A stretch of 64,000 nt of DNA from Propionimicrobium lymphophilum DSM 4903 (GTDB taxonomy: Bacteria > Actinomycetota > Actinomycetes > Propionibacteriales > Propionibacteriaceae): the NCBI RefSeq assembly GCF_000423485.1, contig NZ_AUIB01000001.1:434001-498000 (forward strand). Direction: 5' to 3'. Under the pieces are notes generated by a model. The model was not told where the DNA came from. It was given only the letters and a program-made list of their open reading frames with translations, and did not search any database. Positions 8,654-17,333 of the stretch are shown here, one piece after another. The position numbers were made by a program, and so were the translations under genes. Position 1 is the stretch's first letter; every line of letters begins with the position of its first letter.

Positions 8654-9276
8654 TGCTCGAACACATAAGGGGATACTGGACCAAGCTGATCACCCCCGTG
8701 GCCAAGATGTTGATGAAACTTGGCATCACCCCGGACATGACAACTTGGGTAGGTGCCGCGGTCTCGATCGCGACGTCGCTGATCTTCTTTCCGAACGGAT
8801 GGCTGTGGCAGGGGGCGCTCGTTGTCACCGTGTTCGTCTTAGCGGATTCTTTGGACGGCACGATGGCTCGGTTGACCAATCAGGCGTCGAAGTGGGGGGC
8901 ATTCTTGGACTCCACACTAGATCGGATCACGGACGGTTTCGTCTTCGGCAGTCTAGCGATTTACTACGCCAGCACCGGCGAAGACCTGACCTGGTTTGCG
9001 ATTGGCATATTCGCCCTGATCTTCGGTCAGGTCACCTCTTACTCGAAAGCTCGCGGGGAATCGTTGGGCTACGTGGTTAAGGGTGGCCTAGCCGGCCGAG
9101 CCGACCGTTTATTGATCGGCATGTTGGGCGCGTTCTTGACGGGTATTGGGGTCGAGTGGGCGCTGCCCGCCGCCTTCGTAGTTTTGCTCGTGCTCGGCAT
9201 CATCACCGTTGGTCAGCGCATGTGGATCGTTAAACGCGCATACAACGCGGAGGCTTCCGGGCGGAACGGACAATAG
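8653..9276 (+). CDS. pgsA: CDP-alcohol phosphatidyltransferase, phosphatidylinositol-phosphate synthase
   Basis: A 207-residue membrane enzyme with the CDP-alcohol motif D-x2-DG-x2-AR-x8-G-x3-D-x3-D (ADSLDGTMAR ... GAFLDSTLDR, about residues 68-95) and about six membrane segments. In actinobacteria the member in this locus makes phosphatidylinositol phosphate from CDP-diacylglycerol and inositol-3-phosphate, the lipid anchor for mannosides. ATG 8653 overlaps the preceding TAA by one base; the longer reading (+9 codons) would run into the HIT gene. The location directly before patA and pimA supports PI rather than PG synthesis. Confidence 0.9.
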   Translation: MLEHIRGYWTKLITPVAKMLMKLGITPDMTTWVGAAVSIATSLIFFPNGWLWQGALVVTVFVLADSLDGTMARLTNQASKWGAFLDSTLDRITDGFVFGSLAIYYASTGEDLTWFAIGIFALIFGQVTSYSKARGESLGYVVKGGLAGRADRLLIGMLGAFLTGIGVEWALPAAFVVLLVLGIITVGQRMWIVKRAYNAEASGRNGQ

Positions 9277-10130
9277 TGTTTGACAAGCTGACCGCGTTAA
9301 AGCTTGCCGCGCACGTGCCCGCTTTCGTCTGGAAACCGCTGGGAGCGGCTGCCGCTGCCGTACTGGTAGCTCGTCGCCCCAAACCGATTCGCCAGTGGCA
9401 ACTCAACTACGAAGTTGTTTGTGGGGCTGCGCCAACCGCTAGCCAGACTCGGGCTGGGATGCGGTCGTGGCTTAGAAACACGATCGGTTCCCTCCAATTG
9501 GGGAAGTGGAACACGGACAAAATTAATCGGTTGGTTTACGTCGCTCCCGTTGACGCGCGGCGACTGCGCCGCCACAGGGCAGAAACGGGCCTGATTCTTG
9601 CCCTTCCGCACATGGGGTCTTGGGATATGGCAGGTGCGTGGGCGTGCCAAAATGGTCTGCCTGTCACCTCAGTAGCTGAAAAACTGCCAGCTGGACAGTT
9701 CGAGTATTTCAGCGCGATCCGCGAAAAACTCGGCTTCAAAATCTTTAGCCACAAGACATCAGGCCTGATTCCTAAGCTCTGCCAGGAAATAAACGAGGGC
9801 AGAGTAGTGGCGCTCGTGGCAGATCGGGATTTCAGCAGGCGAGGCGTCGAGGTGTCTTGGCCTGCGGCCAACAAAACCTACGACCTGACGATGCCTCCCG
9901 GATGCGCTCTGATTGCTCAGCGCACGGGCGCCGTCGTGGTTCCGGTTGCGCCTTGGTTCGACGGAAAAATAATGCGAATCCACATTGGGCAAGCAATTGA
10001 GGTGCCCGAGGGCGTTGACGAGGTAGCGTACACAACGCAAGCCATGGCCAATTATTTTGCCGAACAGATTGCTGCGCACTGCCGCGACTGGCATATGCTG
10101 CAGCGTTTTTTCCCAGGAGTTAGACCGTGA
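9276..10130 (+). CDS. patA: phosphatidylinositol mannoside acyltransferase
   Basis: A 284-residue lysophospholipid-type acyltransferase of the LpxL/HtrB superfamily with the HxxxxD catalytic motif (LPHMGSWDMAG near residue 110) and a second block around DRDFS. In mycobacteria the gene in this position (Rv2611c) adds palmitate to the mannose of PIM on the cytoplasmic membrane face. The GTG start overlaps the pgsA stop by one base, and the end overlaps pimA by 4 bases. Function rests on motif plus synteny. Confidence 0.88.
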   Translation: MFDKLTALKLAAHVPAFVWKPLGAAAAAVLVARRPKPIRQWQLNYEVVCGAAPTASQTRAGMRSWLRNTIGSLQLGKWNTDKINRLVYVAPVDARRLRRHRAETGLILALPHMGSWDMAGAWACQNGLPVTSVAEKLPAGQFEYFSAIREKLGFKIFSHKTSGLIPKLCQEINEGRVVALVADRDFSRRGVEVSWPAANKTYDLTMPPGCALIAQRTGAVVVPVAPWFDGKIMRIHIGQAIEVPEGVDEVAYTTQAMANYFAEQIAAHCRDWHMLQRFFPGVRP

Positions 10131-11275
10131 ATCCAAGCGATATCAAGCGTGTCGGGATCGTTTGCCCGTATTCCTTCGTTCGTCCCGGTGGCGTCCAAAA
10201 CCACGTACTGGGTATGGCCGGTTGGCTGAAGAAACAGGGTTACACCGTCGGCATTCTCGCCCCGGGCTTCCCCGAGCAAGAATTACTGGATCTTTACGGA
10301 GTTGACGAGGCCGACTTCACTTCGGCGGGCCGAACGGTCCCCATCAAAATTAATGGTTCTGTCGCCAGGGTGAACTTTAGTCCTAGGGCAGCGATGGCCG
10401 CGTATCGCTGGCTAAAGAAGGGCCAGTGGGACGTCGTGCACGTGCACGAGCCGATCACGCCGACGCTGTCTCTGTTGACGCTTTGGCTCGCCGACGCGCC
10501 GGTTACTGGCACATTCCACAGCGCAAGCCCGATATACAAGGCGCTTCGCGCTTTTAACCAGATGCTGCCCAAAAGCATCAGCAGGCTTAATTCCGCGATC
10601 GCCGTTTCCTCCCTCGCAGCAGAGGTGGCGAACGCGCACACCGGAATCGAACCCGTGGTCATCGGTAACGGGCTGGAAATTGATGACTACACGCTCGCTG
10701 CCACAGAAGGCGAGTGGCGGGGTGGCGACAGTCCACTGATCACTTTCCTTGGCCGTTACACGGAGCCCCGGAAGGGCTTTCAGGTGCTGACCGCAGCGCT
10801 GCCTTTGATTCGTGAGAAGTATCCAGACTTGCGGTGCGTGGTGATGGGCCACGGACCGGTAACGAGCATCCCGGGAGTCGAATTCGTTGGTGGAGTCAGC
10901 GACGCTGAACGCAATGAGTGGTTGATGCGTTCCGACGCGTACATCGCCCCGCAGACTGGCAGGGAGAGTTTCGGCATCGTGCTGATCGAGGCTTTAGCGT
11001 GTGGCGCGCCGGTGGTAGCTAGCGACCTGCGAGCGTTCATCGACGTTCTATCCGACGAAGATGGTATCTGCGGGCACGTCTTTCAGGCTGGTAACCCGCA
11101 AGCTCTCGCTGACGCCGTATCGGCAAGCCTCGAAGAGCCTCGGGACCTGCGTCTCGAGCGTGGACGCAAGGTGGCGGCAAGATATGATTGGTCTGCGATC
11201 GGCCCGCAGGTCATCTCGATGTATGAGCTGGCAAAAAGCAGAAGAGAACGGCTGCATCCAAAGAAGCCCAATTAG
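10127..11275 (+). CDS. pimA: phosphatidylinositol alpha-mannosyltransferase
   Basis: A 382-residue GT4 glycosyltransferase. The N-terminal Rossmann half has PYSFVRPGGVQNHV (acceptor side), and the C-terminal half has GRYTEPRKGF and the nucleotide-sugar-binding E-x7-E segment (ESFGIVLIEALACG). PimA transfers the first mannose from GDP-mannose to PI on the inner membrane face. The GTG start overlaps patA (GTGA). Together with pgsA and patA it forms the PIM-initiating block. Confidence 0.92.
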   Translation: MNPSDIKRVGIVCPYSFVRPGGVQNHVLGMAGWLKKQGYTVGILAPGFPEQELLDLYGVDEADFTSAGRTVPIKINGSVARVNFSPRAAMAAYRWLKKGQWDVVHVHEPITPTLSLLTLWLADAPVTGTFHSASPIYKALRAFNQMLPKSISRLNSAIAVSSLAAEVANAHTGIEPVVIGNGLEIDDYTLAATEGEWRGGDSPLITFLGRYTEPRKGFQVLTAALPLIREKYPDLRCVVMGHGPVTSIPGVEFVGGVSDAERNEWLMRSDAYIAPQTGRESFGIVLIEALACGAPVVASDLRAFIDVLSDEDGICGHVFQAGNPQALADAVSASLEEPRDLRLERGRKVAARYDWSAIGPQVISMYELAKSRRERLHPKKPN

Positions 11276-11294
11276 TGGCTATACACTTGAACTC

Positions 11295-11870
11295 GTGATC
11301 AGCAAGTCGAGCAACAGAATCTTCACGATTCCCAACGTGCTGTCATTTTTACGCCTGTTGGGGGTGCCATTCTTTTTGGTGCTTGTCCTGATCGGGCGTG
11401 ATCTTTTGGCTGTGATCCTTCTGGCTGTATCGAGTTCCACCGACCTGCTTGACGGCCAGATCGCACGCCGATTCAACCAGCAGAGCAAACTCGGTGAGGT
11501 GTTAGATCCCGCTGCCGACAGGCTCTATATTCTCGTGATCGTCGTGGCGCTAGCTGTTCGCGGCATAGTGCCGTGGTCGTACCTGATAATTCTTTTGGGC
11601 AGAGATTTAATGATGCTTCTGCTCGTGCCCGCTCTTCGTGCGCGTGGAGCGATCAGCCTGCCCGTTCATTTCGTTGGCAAAATCGCCACCTTCTGTCTGC
11701 TTATCGCGCTTCCGCTTGTCCTCCTGGGGGCGGGCAGCTGGGTTATCTCCCCGGCGGCGAAGATTCTCGGCTGGGCGTTCGCCTGGTGGGGTGCTTTCAT
11801 GTATTGGTGGGCTGGGCTCGTGTACGTAAAACAGACTTTTTCTTCTGTGAAAGAAACCGAGGCATCGTGA
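11295..11870 (+). CDS. CDP-alcohol phosphatidyltransferase (PgsA2/cardiolipin synthase type)
   Basis: A second, 191-residue CDP-alcohol phosphatidyltransferase with the full motif (STDLLDGQIARR ... GEVLDPAADR) and several membrane segments. In mycobacteria the homologue sits directly before the DUF881 genes, as here, so it is probably the Rv1822 type that makes phosphatidylglycerol phosphate or cardiolipin. The start is GTG 11295, with no clear ribosome site; the longer frame upstream overlaps pimA and is unlikely. The 3' end overlaps the next gene by 4 bases. Confidence 0.85.
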   Translation: MISKSSNRIFTIPNVLSFLRLLGVPFFLVLVLIGRDLLAVILLAVSSSTDLLDGQIARRFNQQSKLGEVLDPAADRLYILVIVVALAVRGIVPWSYLIILLGRDLMMLLLVPALRARGAISLPVHFVGKIATFCLLIALPLVLLGAGSWVISPAAKILGWAFAWWGAFMYWWAGLVYVKQTFSSVKETEAS

Positions 11871-12658
11871 GTCAGCGGCGCCCCGACGAGTCGATGGAGC
11901 TTCTCAACTCCATCACCAGAGAATCGAATCTTCGCCCAGACGAGCAGCACGATGACAGCCCCAGGGGTTGGCGGAGCGTGGGGGTTTTCCTGATCTGCGC
12001 AATCGCCGGTGCGGCTATGGCCGCCTCGGCATTGACGATCGGTCAGGCTCGACCCCAAGCGGTTGCTGATCGAGCCGAGATGGCTGGCCGGGCGAGCGCT
12101 GCAGAAGAGGAAAACGAACAACTTCGCTCCGAGGTTGAGCAACTGAGAGCACAGACGCTTAGCCTGCGCAACCAAAAGGGTTTGGGCACCGATGCGCAGT
12201 TGCGTGAACTCGAATCGTTCGTCGGCATTGAGGCCGCGAGCGGTCCGGGCGTGGTCATTGAGCTTCGAGAGGGCACCCTAAAGCCTGGCAAAAAAGAGAC
12301 CGAGGAATCCCGCGTGCTAGACGACGATCTGCAGCTAGTCGTGAATGGGCTTTGGCAATCTGGTGCGCAGGCGATCGCCATCAACGATCACCGCGTGACG
12401 ACGCGAACTGCGATCAGGCAGGCAGGGCAGGCGATCACGGTGAACTATCGTTCGTTGACTAGCCCATACAAGATTTCGGCCATTGGCGGGCAGGACCTCG
12501 CCGCTAACTTCGCGAACACCTCTGGCGGTGTTCTCCTTGGCCACTTGAAGCAGAACTATTCCATCGAATGGTCGCTGAACACCAGCGATGATCTGACGCT
12601 TCCCGCAGATCCCGGCCTGGCGCTTTCGCAGGCGAGGCCGCTGGCGGAGAAAGGATAA
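11867..12658 (+). CDS. DUF881 membrane protein (first copy)
   Basis: A 263-residue protein: short cytoplasmic N-terminus, one membrane segment (about 45-65), coiled coil (about 75-115, EEENEQLRSEVEQLRAQ), then the extracellular DUF881 domain with GPGVVIELREG and DDLQLVVNGLW. DUF881 proteins flank the small basic protein in most actinobacteria, next to cell-division and envelope genes; their biochemical role is unknown. The GTG start is coupled to the previous gene (GTGA). The pair with 12987-13694 suggests a heteromeric membrane assembly. Confidence 0.88.
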   Translation: MSQRRPDESMELLNSITRESNLRPDEQHDDSPRGWRSVGVFLICAIAGAAMAASALTIGQARPQAVADRAEMAGRASAAEEENEQLRSEVEQLRAQTLSLRNQKGLGTDAQLRELESFVGIEAASGPGVVIELREGTLKPGKKETEESRVLDDDLQLVVNGLWQSGAQAIAINDHRVTTRTAIRQAGQAITVNYRSLTSPYKISAIGGQDLAANFANTSGGVLLGHLKQNYSIEWSLNTSDDLTLPADPGLALSQARPLAEKG

Positions 12659-12661
12659 AAT

Positions 12662-12994
12662 ATGTGGGCGATTCTCGGACTTGTCGTCGGTGTGGTCGTG
12701 GCGCTGATTTGGAGCCCAGAGCTGCCGATCGGCCTGCAGGCATATCTGCCGATTATGATCGTAGCCGCAATCGACGCATTGATTGGCGCGCTGCGGTCTT
12801 ACCTGCAAAAGACCTTCTCTCAGCGGGTTTTTCTGATTTCTTTCATCTCTAACGTTGCCGTGGCGGCCGCGCTGGTTTGGCTCGGCGACCTGCTCGGCGT
12901 GGGCAGCCAGCTTTCGACGGCCGTGCTGGTTGTTCTCGGCATCAGGATCTTCACGAACGCGGCCTCCATCAGGCGGGAGATCCTGCATGCGTAA
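12662..12994 (+). CDS. sbp: small basic protein (DUF1290/Sbp)
   Basis: A 110-residue protein of three or four hydrophobic segments, matching the small basic protein first named from the Bacillus division locus. It starts 3 bases after the first DUF881 gene and overlaps the second by 8 bases (ATGCGTAA), so the three are translated together. Role unknown; the fixed DUF881-Sbp-DUF881 order suggests one membrane complex. Confidence 0.9.
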   Translation: MWAILGLVVGVVVALIWSPELPIGLQAYLPIMIVAAIDALIGALRSYLQKTFSQRVFLISFISNVAVAAALVWLGDLLGVGSQLSTAVLVVLGIRIFTNAASIRREILHA

Positions 12995-13694
12995 GTTCGT
13001 CGAGAAGTTCTTCAAGCCGTCGTCCACGCAGCTTGTGCTGGGCGTTGCACTTGCTTTCCTGGCGTTCGCGCTCGTCATTCAGCTCGCTCGTCCCGCAACC
13101 AAGAACCCCTACGAGGGGATGCGCCAAGACGACCTGATCCAGGTGCTCGATGGCTTGAATGACGAGTCCGAGAGACTGAACAAGGAGATCAACGAGCTGC
13201 GCGTCACCCGAGACAAGCTGCAGAGCGGTTTGGATGCCAACCAGGTCTCCGAGGAGGAAGCGGCTAAGCGCAAAAAGAGCCTCTCCGTGTTGGCGGGCAT
13301 CGCGCCCGCAAGCGGCAGGGGAGTGAAAATCACCATCCGCGCTCCAAAGCAGAAGCTGAAGGCGGGTACACTGCTGAACTCGATTCAGGAGCTTAAGGAC
13401 GCTGGGGCCGAGGTGCTCGAGATTAACGACTCCATCAGGCTCGGCGTCGACAGCTGGATCGGAGATAACGAACAAGGAATAGTTGTCGATGGCCAGCAGC
13501 TGGGCACGCCAATCATCATCAAGGCGATCGGCGACCCGCACGCCTTGGAGGAGGGCGCTAAATTCAGGGGCGGCCTGGTCAGTCAAATAGAAAGCCCGAA
13601 GGTTGGCGGTAGCGTCGAAATTGTTAAATCTGACGAGATAAATATCGAATCGGTCAGAGAAATGCCTCAACCGCTGATAGCTAAACCTGCGTAG
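12987..13694 (+). CDS. DUF881 membrane protein (second copy)
   Basis: A 235-residue paralogue of the gene at 11867-12658: one membrane segment (about 13-33), coiled coil (about 50-85) and a DUF881 domain with GRGVKITIRAP, LNSIQELKDAG and GTPIIIKAIGDP. ATG 12987 inside the end of sbp is chosen because the earlier frame would translate sbp out of frame. It is the last gene of the operon before a hairpin at 13789-13820. Confidence 0.88.
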   Translation: MRKFVEKFFKPSSTQLVLGVALAFLAFALVIQLARPATKNPYEGMRQDDLIQVLDGLNDESERLNKEINELRVTRDKLQSGLDANQVSEEEAAKRKKSLSVLAGIAPASGRGVKITIRAPKQKLKAGTLLNSIQELKDAGAEVLEINDSIRLGVDSWIGDNEQGIVVDGQQLGTPIIIKAIGDPHALEEGAKFRGGLVSQIESPKVGGSVEIVKSDEINIESVREMPQPLIAKPA

Positions 13695-13788
13695 GCCAAA
13701 CCACCTAGCCACAAACCGTGTAGCAACGGGTAGAGTTAGTTTTCGTAAACGGAACGAATTCAAAGATTTCAATAAGCTAATTGCTGAA

Positions 13789-13820
13789 ATTGGGCGTTTT
13801 CGATTCCTTAAACGCCCAAT
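13789..13820. terminator. 11-bp hairpin after the DUF881 operon
   Basis: ATTGGGCGTTT at 13789-13799 pairs exactly with 13810-13820 across a 10-base loop. The loop side is T-rich but no T-run follows, so it is a weak terminator or an RNA-stabilising hairpin. Confidence 0.5.
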
Positions 13821-13883
13821 GCGGTTAAAAGGATAGTATCTAGCCAGTAAACTAATTCACATTAGTTGTTCGAGGGGAGTGCG

Positions 13884-14387
13884 ATGATTACCTGCGCAAT
13901 ATGTGGCAAGGAGAATCCGAACGAGGCAAACTTCTGCCAAAAGTGTGGTGCAAAGCTGGGCGCGCAAAGCAACGAGACGACACGGATCATCTCTTTCGTT
14001 GAAGACGAGGCACGCGACGATATTCGCACGGTTGAACTGAGCCCTGAGGACGCTAACGCCGTCCGCGATCTTCCCGAAAACAGCGCACTCTTGATCGTCA
14101 CTAGGGGCCCCGACGTCGGTGCCCGCTACCTTCTCGATTCCGACGAGGTGACTGTTGGGCGCAGCCCGAAGAGCGATATCTTCCTGAACGACATCACGGT
14201 CTCTCGCTACCACGCTAAGTTCACCATGAACAATGGCTCGGTGGTGTTGGTCGATCAGCACAGCCACAACGGCACCTACGTGAACCGCACACTAGTGGAT
14301 CAGCAGGTGACGTTGCGTCAGGGCGACGAAGTTCAGATCGGTAAGTACCGGATGCTGTTCTTCGCTAGCGAGCGTGGTAGTAGGTAA
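13884..14387 (+). CDS. garA: GarA/OdhI-type FHA protein with N-terminal zinc ribbon
   Basis: A 167-residue cytoplasmic protein. Residues 1-26 form a zinc ribbon (C4-x2-C7 and C18-x2-C21). E31-T32-T33 matches the ETT phosphosite of GarA/OdhI, where PknG or PknB phosphorylation switches binding to 2-oxoglutarate dehydrogenase and glutamate enzymes. The FHA domain spans about 65-160, with GRSPKSDIF, TVSRYH and HNGTYVN. The zinc ribbon replaces the short tail of the mycobacterial protein. ATG 13884 has GAGGGGAG 4 bases upstream. It shares TAATG with ftsR. Confidence 0.9.
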   Translation: MITCAICGKENPNEANFCQKCGAKLGAQSNETTRIISFVEDEARDDIRTVELSPEDANAVRDLPENSALLIVTRGPDVGARYLLDSDEVTVGRSPKSDIFLNDITVSRYHAKFTMNNGSVVLVDQHSHNGTYVNRTLVDQQVTLRQGDEVQIGKYRMLFFASERGSR

Positions 14388-15085
14388 TGCCCAAGGCGCC
14401 CAAGCGCAGCATCGGGCAAGTCTTAAACGTTCTTAAGCCCGAGTTCCCAGACATTTCGATTTCAAAAATTAGGTATTTGGAATCGGAAGGATTGTTGTCG
14501 CCTGAACGCGCCCCGAGTGGTTACAGAAAGTACTCGAACTCCGATATCGAGCGGCTAACTTATATTCTTCGCGTGCAGCGTGATAACTATCTGCCGTTGA
14601 AGGTGATCCGAGAGAATTTGGAGGTCATAGACAGCGGCGGCGAGGTGCCGGAACCGACCGCTCCTGAGGACACTGTCCCCGAGGAAAATAAGCCGCAGGT
14701 CGCCAAGGCTAGGGCGGCAAAGAAGAGCAAAAAGCAGCCGCTGAAGCTGAGCCGACAAGAGCTAATGCAGGTTTCTGGCCTCTCTGAGGCGACTTTGATG
14801 GAGCTAGAAAGGCACCGAATGGTGCTGCCCAGGAGAGGTTCCGTCTATTACGGGCGCGATGCTCTGACCATCTGCGTCGTCGCGCGAAAGCTAGCCGGCT
14901 ACGGTATGGATACCCGTCACCTGAGGGCAATCAAACAGTCCGCCGAACGCGAAGCAGGCATGATTGAGCAGGCCGCCAGGCCCACGATCTTGAAGTCACC
15001 CGAGCCGAGTAAAGCGTTAAACGAGGTTAGCCAGCTGGTCGTACACGCCCACGCAGCAATGATCTACACAATGCTAGAAAGATAA
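14387..15085 (+). CDS. ftsR: MerR-family transcriptional regulator FtsR
   Basis: A 232-residue regulator with an N-terminal MerR winged helix (about 1-75: ISKIRYLESEGLLSPERA) and a second, MerR-like helical part (about 120-200). In corynebacteria the gene at this position activates ftsZ expression; the mycobacterial homologue is Rv1828. It starts on the last base of the garA stop, so both are co-translated. Target genes cannot be read from this window. Confidence 0.85.
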   Translation: MPKAPKRSIGQVLNVLKPEFPDISISKIRYLESEGLLSPERAPSGYRKYSNSDIERLTYILRVQRDNYLPLKVIRENLEVIDSGGEVPEPTAPEDTVPEENKPQVAKARAAKKSKKQPLKLSRQELMQVSGLSEATLMELERHRMVLPRRGSVYYGRDALTICVVARKLAGYGMDTRHLRAIKQSAEREAGMIEQAARPTILKSPEPSKALNEVSQLVVHAHAAMIYTMLER

Positions 15086-15131
15086 GGCGAAACTCGCACC
15101 TTGGGCGGGCTTGCTCAATAGAATTTCAGAC

Positions 15132-15590
15132 ATGATTGAGCTTGACGTCGTTGGGGTCCGTGTCGAGGTTTCGACGAGTTCTCCGATGCTTCTGCTCAGA
15201 CAAAGCGATGGGTCTCGATTCTTGGCCATCTGGATCGGCGCCGCCGAGGCGTCGGCAATCGTCAACGCGCTGGAGTGCGCGAAGCCGCCACGTCCGCTTA
15301 GCCACGATCTGATGTCCAGCCTGCTTGAACTGATCGACGAACCCGTAGAGGGTGTCATAACCGACGTTGAGGATGGTGTCTTCTATGGACACCTGACTGT
15401 AGGAGACAATGAGATCGAGGCACGCCCCTCTGACATGATCGCGCTGGCTCTTCGCTCTGACTTCAAAATCAGCTGCTTAGAGTCCGTAATGGATAAAGCT
15501 GGGGTTGAGGTTTTGGAAGAGGCTGAAGATGAGGTTGAGCGTTTCAAAGAGTTTCTAGAACACGTTACCCCAGAGGATTTTGAGGGATAA
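15132..15590 (+). CDS. bifunctional nuclease family protein (DUF151)
   Basis: A 152-residue DUF151 protein with the family blocks ESN-like ASAIVNALE and DARPSDMIALAL near residue 100. Members from plants and Thermotoga have DNase/RNase activity; in actinobacteria the gene is fixed between ftsR and the second merR. ATG 15132 is chosen over an upstream frame start. No ribosome site precedes it, but TAGAAT at about 15118-15123 could give a leaderless or near-leaderless mRNA. Confidence 0.85.
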   Translation: MIELDVVGVRVEVSTSSPMLLLRQSDGSRFLAIWIGAAEASAIVNALECAKPPRPLSHDLMSSLLELIDEPVEGVITDVEDGVFYGHLTVGDNEIEARPSDMIALALRSDFKISCLESVMDKAGVEVLEEAEDEVERFKEFLEHVTPEDFEG

Positions 15591-15734
15591 AAGGCCTAGC
15601 CGGAAAGGTATTTAGCCGGGTCTGAGGCAGTCGCTTAGCTCTTTGGTTTTGCGACACGAGAGGTTCAAAGAACGGGAACTTGAGACTTTTAGCTGTAGCG
15701 TTTCAACCAGCAACGAAAGAGAAAGGCTAACGAC

Positions 15735-16283
15735 GTGAGCGCAGCGCAACAGAAGGAACGCCAAGAGGCGCTTTTCGACGGCGACTTCAGCCCGATTCCT
15801 GAAGACGTCGGCTTCCGCGGTCCTGCTGCGTGCCAGATCGTTGGCATCACCTACCGCCAGCTAGATTACTGGGCTCGCACAAAGCTCGTCGTTCCTGGCA
15901 TCGCCCAGGCATCTGGCACCGGTTCGCAGAGACTCTACTCGTTCCGCGACCTACTGCTGCTCAAGGTAATCAAGCGTCTGCTGGACGCCGGCATCTCGCT
16001 TCAGCAGATTCGAGTGGCCATAGATCACCTCCGCCAGCGCGGCATCGAGGATCTGTCTCAGGTAACTTTGATGAGCGACGGCGCATCGGTTTATGAGTGC
16101 ACAGACGCCAACGAGGTAGTCGACCTGCTTCAGGGCGGGCAGGGCATGTTTGCCATCGCCCTCGGCGGTGTTTGGAAGGACGTCGAGGGGACGATCGCCC
16201 AACTGCCGTCCAACGACGAAGCTTCATTCGAAGGCAAGGACGAGTTGGCCGCACGGCGGCAAGCTAAACTGACAGCAATGTAA
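15735..16283 (+). CDS. MerR-family transcriptional regulator
   Basis: A 182-residue MerR protein with the winged helix at about 25-100 (GITYRQLDYWARTKLV, then GSQRLYSFRDLLLLKVIKRL). It is the Rv1830-type member that ends the conserved FHA-ftsR-DUF151-merR block. GTG 15735 has GAAAGG about 8 bases upstream. The preceding 140 bases contain no gene and probably hold its own promoter. Confidence 0.85.
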   Translation: MSAAQQKERQEALFDGDFSPIPEDVGFRGPAACQIVGITYRQLDYWARTKLVVPGIAQASGTGSQRLYSFRDLLLLKVIKRLLDAGISLQQIRVAIDHLRQRGIEDLSQVTLMSDGASVYECTDANEVVDLLQGGQGMFAIALGGVWKDVEGTIAQLPSNDEASFEGKDELAARRQAKLTAM

Positions 16284-16318
16284 GACTTCCGGCCCAGCTG
16301 CCGGTTAGGGGCTAGCGG

Positions 16319-17332
16319 GTGATCCGGATCAATAAATTGTTAAAGTGGGTTGGTCAGACCCCTGTTGTTGCCCACTTTATTCGCGCGGCGCAGCGCTACA
16401 TGAACAGACTGGGCAATCAATTCGCTGGCTCAATCACTTTTTTCAGTGTGTTGGCGATCGTGCCCATTTTGATGTTTGCCTTCGCGGCTCTCGGCCTGAC
16501 TCTAACCGTAATCCGTCCGCAATGGATGGGGCTGGTTCAAGAAATAATTCGTGACAATCTTATGGTTGGCCCAATCCAGGAAAAAGTCCTAGGGCTGGTT
16601 GAGGTGTACCTTTTCGGCTGGCAGCAGGTCGGTATCGTTGCCATCATCGTCGCCCTCGTCGTGGGGTCGGGCTGGATGAACAACTTAAAGAACGCGATTA
16701 GGGGAGTCACCAGCACAGACTTCGATCTGCGTGAAAGCCGCAGGTTCTTCTTGTGGGAGCCGCTGTTTAGCGCAGCAATGCTGCTGGTCCTAATGGTGTT
16801 GATTGCGGTCAGCTTCGCGCTGAGCGTCGTCGGGGTCTATTTGGCTGAACAGATAGTTCGTTGGCTGAACTTGGAGAATCTAGGATTCAGCCAGACATTC
16901 ATCCAGGTTGTCTCGCTGGCTCTCGGTTGGCTTTTCATCTCGGCCATGTTCATGGTCATTTATGTTGCGCTGCCGCAGACGAAATCTCCGCGTCGAACCG
17001 TGGTCATCGGATCTGGCCTAGCCGGCGCCTGTTTCTTGGCGGTACAGGGCGCGGCAAGCATGCTGAGCGACCTATTCTCGGCGAACCGAAGCATCCAATT
17101 GTTCGGCCCGATCATCGTGACCATGCTTGTGCTCAACATCTTCGCCAGGCTGCTTCTCTTTTGGGCTTCATGGATCGCCACCGCAACCCAGCCGGCCATC
17201 GCGTACCGCTGGAGTCCCGCGGATGAACCGCTTCGAAATCGTCCGGACACGATCACGGTCCCGGGCCACTGGGAAGCGGCAGACCGGGACCGTGAATCTA
17301 ATGAGGCGCTAAAGTTTCTGCGCGGCGAGTGA
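16319..17332 (+). CDS. YihY/BrkB-family inner membrane protein
   Basis: A 337-residue polytopic protein with about six membrane segments and the YihY/virulence-factor-BrkB signature (FAGSITFFSVLAIVPILM near residues 37-54). The family was once called ribonuclease BN, which is now regarded as wrong; function is unknown. GTG 16319 is taken as start, without a clear ribosome site; an ATG at about residue 28 is an alternative. It converges on pfp with one base between the two stop codons. Confidence 0.85.
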   Translation: MIRINKLLKWVGQTPVVAHFIRAAQRYMNRLGNQFAGSITFFSVLAIVPILMFAFAALGLTLTVIRPQWMGLVQEIIRDNLMVGPIQEKVLGLVEVYLFGWQQVGIVAIIVALVVGSGWMNNLKNAIRGVTSTDFDLRESRRFFLWEPLFSAAMLLVLMVLIAVSFALSVVGVYLAEQIVRWLNLENLGFSQTFIQVVSLALGWLFISAMFMVIYVALPQTKSPRRTVVIGSGLAGACFLAVQGAASMLSDLFSANRSIQLFGPIIVTMLVLNIFARLLLFWASWIATATQPAIAYRWSPADEPLRNRPDTITVPGHWEAADRDRESNEALKFLRGE

Positions 17333-17333
17333 T

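Noticed and set aside
12335-13078. 247-codon antisense frame over the DUF881 operon
   Set aside because: Overlaps three well-supported genes and has the composition of an antisense shadow.
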